The position numbers and the translations under genes are program-made. From the NCBI GenBank assembly GCA_002732685.1, contig NVRS01000012.1, positions 40,288-45,746 of the forward strand: a stretch of 5,459 bases of DNA, in the 5' to 3' direction. Of this stretch, positions 1 through 5,459 are shown one piece after another; position 1 is the first letter of the stretch; the number at the start of each line of letters is the position of its first letter. Below the pieces are notes generated by a model, which saw nothing but the letters and a program-made list of their open reading frames with translations, did no database searches and was not told where the DNA came from. Origin of the DNA: Robiginitomaculum sp. GTDB taxonomy: Bacteria; Pseudomonadota; Alphaproteobacteria; Caulobacterales; Maricaulaceae.

Positions 1-1761
1 CCGCAAGGAACTTTGTTTGGCCGCAATACTACGGCGGGTATTATTAAGTTGTCTTCAGTAAAACCTTCGCAAGAAACAGATATGCGGTTTTCCACGAGCT
101 ACGGTACTTATGGCTCTATGAATACGCAGGTTGCTGTTGGTGGCGCACTTTCAGATACTTTATCTGGTCGTGTTTCCGGCGCACTTATTCGTCGTTCGGA
201 TTATGTAGATAATACATTCACTAATGAAAAAGATGCTCTGGGCGGTTTTGAAGATTTGGCTGGTCGTGTGCAATTGCTCTGGACGCCTACAGAAGCTTTA
301 GACGTATTACTTGATGTTCATGCTCGTGATGAAGAAGGCACTGCAACATTGTTCCGTGCTAATATCCTGACCACTGGCTCAAATGATGTGAATAGCAATT
401 TCGTTAAAGACGAAGTCGCATTTGACGGCGGCGCTGGTAACCCGCAAGAAATTAACTCTAAAGGTATCACACTTAATGTGTCTTATGACTTAGGTGCAGC
501 AACGCTTACATCTATCACCGCATTTGAGGAGGCTACGGGCCTTTCACGCGGCGATATCGATGGTGGTTTTGGTGCTGCATTCTTGCCATTTATGGGTCCT
601 GGTTTCATCCCGTTCCCGTCTGATACAGGCAATGAATATTTCACTAACCAGTATACCCAAGAACTTCGCTTAGCCAGTAATGGCGACGAAGCACTTAAAT
701 GGCAAATTGGTGGTTTTCTATTCCGCTCAAAAATGAAGGCTTTAACCGATCCGGGCTTTGTCCCGCCGTCAATAATAGTTGATCATAAAAAAGCTTGGGC
801 GATTTTTGGCCAAGGGTCTTATGATTTTAACGATACAACAACGCTTACGGGTGGGGTTCGCTATACTAAAGACAAAGCAGATTTGTCTGTGTTTAATCAA
901 CCTGGCGCGCCTGTTCCTGAGACTTTGATAGATGCGGGCGAAATTAGCTGGGATGTAAGCCTGAACCATGAGTTGAATGAAAATGTCAATGTATATGGTC
1001 GTGTTGCTCGCGGTTTCCGTGGCCCGTCTATCCAAGGTCGTGATGTTGCGTTCTTTGGCGGTGTAACAACTGCAGATTCTGAAACAATTCAGTCCTATGA
1101 GCTTGGATTTAAATCCATGCTGGCTGACAACAGACTGCGTTTTAATGCAGCGGCATTTTACTATACTGTAAAAAATCAGCAGTTTACCGCTGTTGGTGGT
1201 ACAGGGAACAATGTTGGTCTGATCAATTCTGATAAAGGCGTTGGTTATGGGTTTGAAGCTGATGCAACTTGGGCCGTTAATGATTTCCTTAATCTAACCG
1301 CTGGCTTTGCGCTTAACGAAACGGAAATTAAGGACAATACTCTCAGCGTTGCTGTTTGTGGTTCTGGGCTATGTACTGTGACTGACCCGCTGAATGTAAA
1401 TGGACGTGCTCTGGTTGATGGAAACCCATTCCCGAATGCGCCGAAAATTACGGCTAACTTTATTGTCGACTACAAAGCGCCTATCAGTGACAGCATGAAT
1501 TTAGTGGCTTCCCTTGATGGTTCAATTCAGGGGCATACCAACCTGTTCTTGTATGAATCGCTTGAGTATTTCACATCTGGTAACTTTGAACTTGGCGGCA
1601 AGCTTGGTTTGACTTTTGAAGATGACAAATACGAACTTTCCGTATTTGCCCGTAACTTAACCGACGAAGTTAACATTGCAGGCGGTATCGACTTTAACAA
1701 CAACACTGCGTTTGTTACAGAACCGCGTATTGTTGGTGTTATGTTTAGTGCCAGAAACTAA
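1..1761 (+). CDS. TonB-dependent outer-membrane receptor, 5'-truncated (plug end plus beta-barrel)
   Basis: This is an outer-membrane gated channel that imports a scarce ligand using TonB/ExbBD energy. The frame is open from base 1. The first visible residues, PQGTLFGRNTTAGII, are the conserved end of the plug domain, so signal peptide, TonB box and most of the plug lie left of the window. The 586 visible residues then alternate short amphipathic strands with Gly/Asn/Asp-rich turns and loops, as in a 22-strand barrel. Recognisable barrel motifs include 'YTQELRLAS' (about 216-224), 'GGVRYTKDKADLSV', 'NVYGRVARGFRGPS', 'SYELGFKS' and, near the end, 'LSVFARNLTDEVN'. Two cysteines five residues apart (visible residues 453 and 458, bases 1357-1374) sit in a probable surface loop and may form a disulfide. 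The protein ends ...MFSARN, without the usual terminal Phe/Trp. A terminator follows at once, so it is probably last in its transcript. The substrate is unknown; the family covers siderophores, cobalamin, sugars and other solutes. A purine-related ligand is only a guess from the neighbours. The TTG at base 13 is not the start. Confidence 0.95.
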   Translation, partial: PQGTLFGRNTTAGIIKLSSVKPSQETDMRFSTSYGTYGSMNTQVAVGGALSDTLSGRVSGALIRRSDYVDNTFTNEKDALGGFEDLAGRVQLLWTPTEALDVLLDVHARDEEGTATLFRANILTTGSNDVNSNFVKDEVAFDGGAGNPQEINSKGITLNVSYDLGAATLTSITAFEEATGLSRGDIDGGFGAAFLPFMGPGFIPFPSDTGNEYFTNQYTQELRLASNGDEALKWQIGGFLFRSKMKALTDPGFVPPSIIVDHKKAWAIFGQGSYDFNDTTTLTGGVRYTKDKADLSVFNQPGAPVPETLIDAGEISWDVSLNHELNENVNVYGRVARGFRGPSIQGRDVAFFGGVTTADSETIQSYELGFKSMLADNRLRFNAAAFYYTVKNQQFTAVGGTGNNVGLINSDKGVGYGFEADATWAVNDFLNLTAGFALNETEIKDNTLSVAVCGSGLCTVTDPLNVNGRALVDGNPFPNAPKITANFIVDYKAPISDSMNLVASLDGSIQGHTNLFLYESLEYFTSGNFELGGKLGLTFEDDKYELSVFARNLTDEVNIAGGIDFNNNTAFVTEPRIVGVMFSARN

Positions 1762-1784
1762 GTTTTAGGCATACCATTTATTAT

Positions 1785-1813
1785 AAGCCCCGCAGTTTTC
1801 TGCGGGGCTTTTT
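1785..1813 (+). terminator. Rho-independent terminator after the TonB receptor
   Basis: A perfect 11-bp GC-rich stem (1785-1795 paired with 1800-1810, arms AAGCCCCGCAG and CTGCGGGGCTT) encloses a TTTT loop. The 3' arm runs into a T tract (TTTTT at 1809-1813, then C and TTT). It begins 23 bases after the receptor stop codon and separates the receptor from the downstream unit. Lacking an equally good T tract on the other strand, it most likely acts on plus-strand transcripts. Confidence 0.93.
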
Positions 1814-1815
1814 CT

Positions 1816-1843
1816 TTGACCCAAGAACAAACAGGCGTAGTAT
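1816..1843 (+). promoter_or_regulatory. Candidate sigma70-type promoter for the dioxygenase-guaD unit, probably giving a leaderless mRNA
   Basis: TTGACC at 1816-1821 matches the -35 consensus at five of six positions. TAGTAT at 1838-1843 matches the -10 consensus at four of six, with a 16-base spacer. Transcription would then begin around 1849-1851, on or beside the ATG at 1850, leaving essentially no 5' leader. No Shine-Dalgarno sequence is visible before this ATG, which agrees with a leaderless message, a form known to be translated in many alphaproteobacteria. An alternative -10 is TATCTA at 1841-1846 with a 19-base spacer, which is less good. A short dyad, GTAG-TAT-CTAC (1837-1847), overlaps the -10 and could be an operator or chance. 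This is read by eye only. Confidence 0.4.
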
Positions 1844-1849
1844 CTACTT

Positions 1850-2701
1850 ATGTTAACTACTGAACAGAAATGTGAATTCAAAGATAATGGCTTTATCGTT
1901 TTGCCAGATTTTAAATCTTGTGCAGAGATAACTGCACTTAAATCTCGTGCCAACGAAATAGCAGCATCACATGATTTTGATGCCAACAAAGAAGTGTTTT
2001 CCACAGACCGCCAGCGCGGGCCACAAGCTGACAGGGTGCAGGATTATTTTTTGGGGTCAGCCAACGAAATTCGTTGCTTTTTTGAAGAAAAGGCGTTTGG
2101 GGCAGATGGAAACTTGGTACAGCCGCTCGAGCAATCTATCAACAAGATCGGCCATGCTATGCATGATCTTGCCCCTGCGTTTCACAAGTTTTCCCACGGC
2201 GACAAACTGGCGGAATTGGCTGCGGACGTTGGCTTGAGCCAGACACAAATTTGGCAGTCCATGTATATTTTCAAACAGCCCCGTATTGGCGGTGAAGTTG
2301 GCTGGCATCAAGACACCGGATTTTTCTACACGACACCGCAATCCGTCACCACGTTCTGGTTCGCGGTGGATGATGCGACCCTTGAAAACGGCTGTATTTG
2401 GGTAGAACCGGGGGGGCATAAATCCCCATTGCGTCAACAGTTTACGCGTGATGGCCGTCAAACTAAATTGATAGATTTAGACACCACGCCGTGGCCGAAT
2501 ACCAAAAGCGCCGTACCCGTAGAGGTTAAAGCTGGGACCTTGGTTTGTTTTAACGGCATGTTGCCCCATTATAGTGCTCCCAATACTTCCGATCATGCCC
2601 GCCATGCTTATACTCTACATGTGACGGATGGTGCTTGTCGTTATGCGCCAGAAAACTGGATACAAAGAAGTAATACCCTTCCTGTACGCGGGTTTGTATA
2701 A
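1850..2701 (+). CDS. PhyH-family Fe(II)/2-oxoglutarate dioxygenase, PHYHD1-like
   Basis: This 283-residue protein has the double-stranded beta-helix fold of the phytanoyl-CoA dioxygenase family, which couples 2-oxoglutarate decarboxylation to substrate oxidation. The iron triad is intact: H153 and D155 in 'GWHQDTGFFYT' and the distal H240 in 'GMLPHYSAPN'. R251 ('DHARHAYTLHV') is the expected 2-oxoglutarate carboxylate ligand. Several blocks closely resemble, from memory, animal PHYHD1: 'DYFLGSANEIRCFFEE' (65-80), 'SINKIGHAMHDL' (96-107), 'QSMYIFKQPRIGGEV' (136-150), 'DDATLENGCIWVEPGGH' (174-190) and 'PENWIQRSNTLP' (267-278). Length is also close to PHYHD1 (about 290). The ATG at 1850 is chosen because an in-frame TAG lies at 1838-1840 and the N-terminus 'FKDNGFIVLPDF' begins where the family does. 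No signal peptide is seen, so it should be cytosolic. The TAA overlaps the guaD ATG by one base. The substrate is unknown; coupling to guanine deaminase and proximity to urate oxidase suggest a purine. Phytanoyl-CoA itself is unlikely. Confidence 0.93.
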   Translation: MLTTEQKCEFKDNGFIVLPDFKSCAEITALKSRANEIAASHDFDANKEVFSTDRQRGPQADRVQDYFLGSANEIRCFFEEKAFGADGNLVQPLEQSINKIGHAMHDLAPAFHKFSHGDKLAELAADVGLSQTQIWQSMYIFKQPRIGGEVGWHQDTGFFYTTPQSVTTFWFAVDDATLENGCIWVEPGGHKSPLRQQFTRDGRQTKLIDLDTTPWPNTKSAVPVEVKAGTLVCFNGMLPHYSAPNTSDHARHAYTLHVTDGACRYAPENWIQRSNTLPVRGFV

Positions 2702-3999
2702 TGACGCAAAAAGCTTACAGGTCACAAATTTTCCATCTACTGGGTGACCCGTATGTGGACGTAGAAGCCTATGAATATTTCAAAGATGGTTTGTTAATAA
2801 TCGAAGATGGTCATGTCAAAGCCGTTGGGCCGTACCGGACATTAGCCAAGACCTTACGCTCGTCTACGAAAATCCAGCACTATAAAAACCACCTTATCAT
2901 GCCGGGGTTTATCGACACCCATATCCATTTCCCGCAAGTTGATATTATCGGCTCCTATGGTCGGCAATTGCTGGACTGGCTCCAAGATTATACTTTCCCG
3001 GCGGAGATGGCTTTCAAAGACCCGAAAGTCTGCGCCGAGACTGCAAAGTTTTTTGTGCGTGAACTCCTGCGCAACGGCACGACGAGTGCGTTGGTGTTTG
3101 GCACGGTTCATGAGGGTTCCGCAGATGCGTTATTCCTAGAAGCGCAAAAGAAAAACATGCGTCTGATAGCGGGCAAAGTTTTGATGGATAGGGGAGCACC
3201 CAAGGGCTTGCTCGACGGCAAAGACTTAGGCCGGGCTGCGACTAAGCGGCTCATTAAAAAATGGCACGGTACGGATAGGCTTGGTTATGCCATCACCCCG
3301 CGTTTTGCACCGACCTCGACCTCGAAGCAATTGGCTATGGCTGGCGTGCTTAAGGCCGAAAACCCCACAGTCCATGTCCACACCCATATGTGTGAGAACA
3401 AGGACGAGATAAAATATGTGGGCGAGCTGTTCCCGGATTCTACGGATTATCTGGACGTTTACGCAAAGCACGGCTTGGTCGGAGATAAGACCGTATTGGC
3501 CCACGGCGTTCATCTCAGCACGTCTATGTGCAAACGTATTTCTACGTCCGGTGCAGCCATTTCCCTGTGCCCGACGTCCAATATGTTTATCGGCTCCGGC
3601 TTGTTCAACTTATCGCAACTACGCCGTCACAAGATCCGCCATGCGCTGGGCACAGACATTGGCGGTGGCACCAGTTTTTCTTTGCTGGCCACCATGAATG
3701 CTGCTTACTCCGTGTGTCAGCTGCGTGATTTATCGCTGTCGAGCATGGACGCATTTTACATGGCGACATTGGGCGGGGCCAAGGTGCTCGGTATGGACAA
3801 ATATGTCGGTAATTTCGAGCCGGGTAAAGAAGCCGATTTCGTGGTCATGGACCTCAAATCAACACCGCTCATCGCGCGCAGACTAAAAACCGCCAAACGC
3901 ATGAAAGCCATGTTGTTTGCCATCATGATTATGGGCGATGACCGCATGATCGCCGAGACGTTTGTCATGGGGCGATCGGTGTATAAGAAGAAAACCTAA
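2701..3999 (+). CDS. guaD: Guanine deaminase (guanine aminohydrolase)
   Basis: It hydrolyses guanine to xanthine and ammonia in the cytosol, the entry of guanine into purine catabolism. The 432 residues form a complete amidohydrolase-superfamily protein, similar in length to E. coli GuaD and human GDA. The metal and catalytic set is intact: H74 and H76 in 'MPGFIDTHIHFPQ', H229 with catalytic E232 in 'VHTHMCENKDE', H268 in 'LAHGVHLS', and D319 in 'LGTDIGGGTSFSLL'. R201 in 'ITPRFAPTST' and the 'GRQLLDWLQDYTFPAE' block (87-102) are specific to guanine deaminases within the superfamily. The C-terminal 'GNFEPGKEADFVVMD' closes the composite beta domain. It starts at an ATG sharing its A with the preceding TAA (TAATG); there is no strong Shine-Dalgarno, so translation is probably by coupling or reinitiation from the dioxygenase gene. 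The DUF1643 gene begins four bases after its stop. The family assignment is secure; kinetic preference for guanine over other pterin or purine substrates is inferred from the motifs. Confidence 0.97.
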   Translation: MTQKAYRSQIFHLLGDPYVDVEAYEYFKDGLLIIEDGHVKAVGPYRTLAKTLRSSTKIQHYKNHLIMPGFIDTHIHFPQVDIIGSYGRQLLDWLQDYTFPAEMAFKDPKVCAETAKFFVRELLRNGTTSALVFGTVHEGSADALFLEAQKKNMRLIAGKVLMDRGAPKGLLDGKDLGRAATKRLIKKWHGTDRLGYAITPRFAPTSTSKQLAMAGVLKAENPTVHVHTHMCENKDEIKYVGELFPDSTDYLDVYAKHGLVGDKTVLAHGVHLSTSMCKRISTSGAAISLCPTSNMFIGSGLFNLSQLRRHKIRHALGTDIGGGTSFSLLATMNAAYSVCQLRDLSLSSMDAFYMATLGGAKVLGMDKYVGNFEPGKEADFVVMDLKSTPLIARRLKTAKRMKAMLFAIMIMGDDRMIAETFVMGRSVYKKKT

Positions 4000-4003
4000 T
4001 ATT

Positions 4004-4513
4004 ATGAGCGACCTCTTCAAGCAAAACGAAACCCGTACCGCTGTGTTTTCTGATTGCCGGACATGGCGCTATCGGTTGGCGCAAATTTGGGACGAGAGTA
4101 AAGACCCGCTCTATTGGCTCATGCTCAACCCGAGCACGGCCGACGAAGTGCAAAACGACCCGACGGTCGAGCGCTGCGAACGGCGAGCACGCATGTGGGG
4201 TTACGGCGGCTCCGTTGTGCTCAATATCTTTGCATACCGTGCCACAGACCCCAAAGACATGCGCGCCACCCCTGATCCTAACGGCCCTGAAAATGATAAA
4301 TGGATAAGAGAACTAGCGGCCATGAGCCAGCAAGTCACCGTCATTGGCGGTTGGGGCGAGCACGGTAAACACATGGATAGAGGCCAAGCTATTCGCGATA
4401 TTTTCAAATCAGAAAATGGTCGCCTACAAGCCCTAAAAATAAATGCCTCAGGCCACCCCGCCCATCCGCTCTATATAGCTTACGAAAAAACCCCGTTCGC
4501 TATTGAACTTTAG
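4004..4513 (+). CDS. DUF1643 family protein of unknown function
   Basis: This 169-residue soluble protein belongs to the DUF1643 family, whose biochemical role I do not know. Family hallmarks are visible in order: 'AVFSDCRTWRYRL' (13-25), 'LNPSTADEVQNDPTVERC' (41-58), 'LNIFAYRATDP' (73-83), 'GGWGEHG' (115-121) and the C-terminal 'GHPAHPLYIAY' (150-160). It appears full length. The start is placed at ATG 4004, four bases after the guaD stop, because the N-terminus then matches the family. A TTG at 3962 in the same frame would overlap the end of guaD by 38 bases without benefit. The AAGAAG at 3985-3990 is a weak ribosome site and rather distant, so coupling to guaD translation is likely. It is the last gene of the dioxygenase-guaD unit and converges on puuD. 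Whether it serves purine metabolism or merely travels with the operon cannot be told. The conserved polar Asn, Asp and His residues suggest an enzyme or a nucleotide- or nucleic-acid-binding role, which is a guess. Confidence 0.88.
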   Translation: MSDLFKQNETRTAVFSDCRTWRYRLAQIWDESKDPLYWLMLNPSTADEVQNDPTVERCERRARMWGYGGSVVLNIFAYRATDPKDMRATPDPNGPENDKWIRELAAMSQQVTVIGGWGEHGKHMDRGQAIRDIFKSENGRLQALKINASGHPAHPLYIAYEKTPFAIEL

Positions 4514-4532
4514 GTAAAACCAATTCTCTCTT

Positions 4533-4613
4533 CACTGCTCATCCCATTGCAAAACGGGATCCATGGTGAAAGTGGATAGGTGGACCCCGTTTTACAACGG
4601 GGTGAGCGGGGTG
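4533..4613. repeat. Large imperfect inverted repeat between convergent genes
   Basis: The left arm (4533-4563) and right arm (4581-4613) are reverse complements over a 27-position core (4537-4563 with 4581-4607) around a 17-base loop. In RNA read from the minus strand the core gives 23 Watson-Crick pairs, 3 G-U wobbles and 1 mismatch. In plus-strand RNA the three wobbles become A-C mismatches, so the minus-strand structure is better kept. Each arm also contains a smaller hairpin of the same sequence: ACCCCGTT-TTAC-AACGGGGT at 4584-4603 and TCCCATT-GCAA-AACGGGA at 4542-4559. Neither strand has a T tract after the structure, so it is not a classic intrinsic terminator. It may be a convergent transcript end, an RNA-stabilising hairpin or a dispersed repeat. 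Confidence 0.8.
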
Positions 4614-4615
4614 AT

Positions 4616-4629
4616 GGGAGTTTACTCCC
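4616..4629. other. Short perfect hairpin spanning the puuD stop codon
   Basis: GGGAGT-TT-ACTCCC is a 6-bp perfect dyad whose loop and right arm contain the puuD TAA (4622-4624 on the minus strand). The two-base loop is too tight for all six pairs in RNA, so the effective stem would be five pairs or fewer. It lies just beside the large inverted repeat and may be part of the same 3'-end structure. It could equally be chance. Confidence 0.35.
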
Positions 4630-5459
4630 CCTCAATCCATACCCGTAGCATTTCGCGTTCCTTATCCGTCATGCCTGTCTCGTTGCCGAGCGGCATGTCT
4701 TTGCCTGTGACTGCGCGTTCCATGATGAGGGTTTTGTTTTGTTCTATCAGCGCATCCGTGTCCAAACGGAATCCTGACGGTGGTTCGTCAAAGCTTTCGT
4801 GGGTTGGATTTGGGGCATGGCAAGCGGTACAGTGGGTATCCATGATTTGGCGTACGTTCTCAAAATTGACTTCGCCCACCGTTGGTGCAGCTGGTTTTTT
4901 AAGGGCGAGCGGGAAGGTCATGGCGGCGACCATGAAGATGACTGCGGCGATTGCGAACGGCATTTTGGGTTTAGTGGTGTGGCGCAGATTGAAATAATGG
5001 CGCACAGCTATGCCGGCCAAGGAGATAAGCGCGAGGCTGAGCCAGCCCATACCCGAGCCGTAGGTCATAGGATAATGTGCACTGGTCATAATGAACAGCA
5101 CGGGCAAGGTCATGTAGTTATTGTGCATAGAACGCAGCTTGGCGGCTTTGCCAAATTCCGGATTAACCGGACGCCCTGCAATAAGATCAGCCACCACGAT
5201 TTTCTGGTTCGGGATGATATTGAAAAACACATTGCCCGCCATCATCGTACCGATCATGGCGCCGACCTGAATATAAGCTGCGCGGTCAGAGAACATCATG
5301 CCTGCTGCAACCGCCGACAATGCCAGCAAAATAAACAACAATATGGCAAACAGGCCGGGACGTTTTCGCAATGGTGATTTGCACATCAAATCGTACAAAA
5401 TCCAACCACCCGCGAGCATACCCATACTGGCACCAATAGCCTGCCAATTCGTCAAAGCC
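4622..5459 (-). CDS. puuD: PuuD: membrane urate oxidase with C-terminal cytochrome c domain, 5'-truncated
   Basis: PuuD oxidises urate to 5-hydroxyisourate at the membrane and passes electrons to its own cytochrome c domain and the respiratory chain, so unlike soluble uricase it need not make hydrogen peroxide. The frame is open through the right edge (first full codon GCT, 5458-5456), leaving 278 residues of a protein usually near 400. The missing part is the N-terminal membrane region. Visible hydrophobic helices are near residues 6-22, 36-55, 64-82, 115-128, 138-152 and 167-185, with the signature 'RSMHNNYMTLPVLF' and 'SAHYPMTYGSG' (about 109-136) of the urate oxidase N-terminal domain. 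After a Pro-rich linker comes a class I cytochrome c fold: CTACH haem motif at 210-214 and the probable axial Met255 in 'DMPLGNETGMTDKER'. The C-terminus 'MLRVWIEGE' is typical. It converges on the DUF1643 gene. Its promoter lies outside the window. The TTG at 5455 is internal, not a start. Confidence 0.94.
   Translation of the reverse strand, partial: ALTNWQAIGASMGMLAGGWILYDLMCKSPLRKRPGLFAILLFILLALSAVAAGMMFSDRAAYIQVGAMIGTMMAGNVFFNIIPNQKIVVADLIAGRPVNPEFGKAAKLRSMHNNYMTLPVLFIMTSAHYPMTYGSGMGWLSLALISLAGIAVRHYFNLRHTTKPKMPFAIAAVIFMVAAMTFPLALKKPAAPTVGEVNFENVRQIMDTHCTACHAPNPTHESFDEPPSGFRLDTDALIEQNKTLIMERAVTGKDMPLGNETGMTDKEREMLRVWIEGE

Noticed and set aside
13..15. TTG as the start of the TonB receptor gene
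   Set aside because: The frame is open to base 1 and the residues before it (PQGT) complete the conserved plug motif, so the gene extends left of the window.
1765..2004. Minus-strand open frame of 79 codons
   Set aside because: It runs through the terminator and the start of the dioxygenase gene and has no domain or ribosome site support.
2057..2461. Minus-strand open frame of 134 codons
   Set aside because: It is antisense to the PhyH-family gene with its intact iron site and shows no recognisable domain.
3226..3513. Minus-strand open frame of 95 codons inside guaD
   Set aside because: It is a shadow of a highly conserved coding region.
3962..4003. TTG-initiated 14-residue extension of the DUF1643 protein
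   Set aside because: It overlaps the end of guaD, adds no family sequence, and the ATG at 4004 gives the normal N-terminus.
4584..4603. Intrinsic terminator for the guaD unit
   Set aside because: The 8-bp stem is good but what follows is G-rich (TGAGCGGGG), with no T tract on either strand, so standard Rho-independent termination is not supported.
4533..4629. Integron attC site, IS end or CRISPR-like repeat
   Set aside because: There are no attC core sites, transposase, target duplication or regularly spaced repeats; it is a single symmetric element between convergent genes.
4563..4997. Plus-strand open frame of 144 codons
   Set aside because: It is antisense to puuD and begins in the inverted repeat; its translation has low-complexity, non-family character.
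4799..5377. Plus-strand open frame of 192 codons, His/Arg-rich
   Set aside because: It lies wholly antisense to puuD, whose haem motif and membrane segments are clear; the His richness mirrors the opposite-strand codons.
5453..5455. TTG as the start of puuD
   Set aside because: The frame continues to the window edge and the N-terminal membrane part of PuuD is missing, so this is an internal Leu codon.

Overview
The window looks like a chromosomal segment of an alphaproteobacterium. This is inferred from three things: the 'PQGTLFGRNTTAG' type of TonB-dependent receptor, a membrane-bound cytochrome c urate oxidase (PuuD, a mainly proteobacterial form common in alphaproteobacteria), and moderate GC with a more AT-rich receptor gene. 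A marine, Hyphomonas- or Maricaulis-like lineage would fit, but genus cannot be read from the sequence. No phage, IS, CRISPR, tRNA or rRNA signal is seen.

Layout. (1) Bases 1-1761 (+) hold the plug end and beta-barrel of a TonB-dependent outer-membrane receptor, cut by the left edge. A strong intrinsic terminator (1785-1813) follows it. (2) A second transcription unit begins directly after the terminator, with a promoter-like sequence that would start transcription at or next to the ATG. It contains a PhyH-family Fe(II)/2-oxoglutarate dioxygenase resembling animal PHYHD1 (1850-2701), guanine deaminase guaD (2701-3999) overlapping it by one base (TAATG), and a DUF1643 protein (4004-4513) four bases further on. 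(3) A 108-base convergent intergenic region carries a large imperfect inverted repeat. (4) On the minus strand, 4622-5459 encodes the C-terminal two thirds or so of PuuD (membrane urate oxidase with a C-terminal cytochrome c domain), cut by the right edge.

How the genes may work together. GuaD makes xanthine from guanine and PuuD oxidises urate, so the locus looks like a purine-degradation cluster. The step between them, xanthine to urate, normally needs a molybdenum xanthine dehydrogenase, and none is visible here. The gene translationally coupled to guaD is instead a non-haem Fe(II)/2-oxoglutarate oxygenase with an intact HxD...H site. Fungi are known to hydroxylate xanthine with a different 2-oxoglutarate oxygenase (XanA, TauD-like). 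The most interesting hypothesis is therefore that this PHYHD1-like enzyme is a purine oxygenase, possibly an independently recruited xanthine hydroxylase. The TonB receptor could import purines or purine-containing material, but it is in a separate transcription unit and its substrate cannot be read from sequence.
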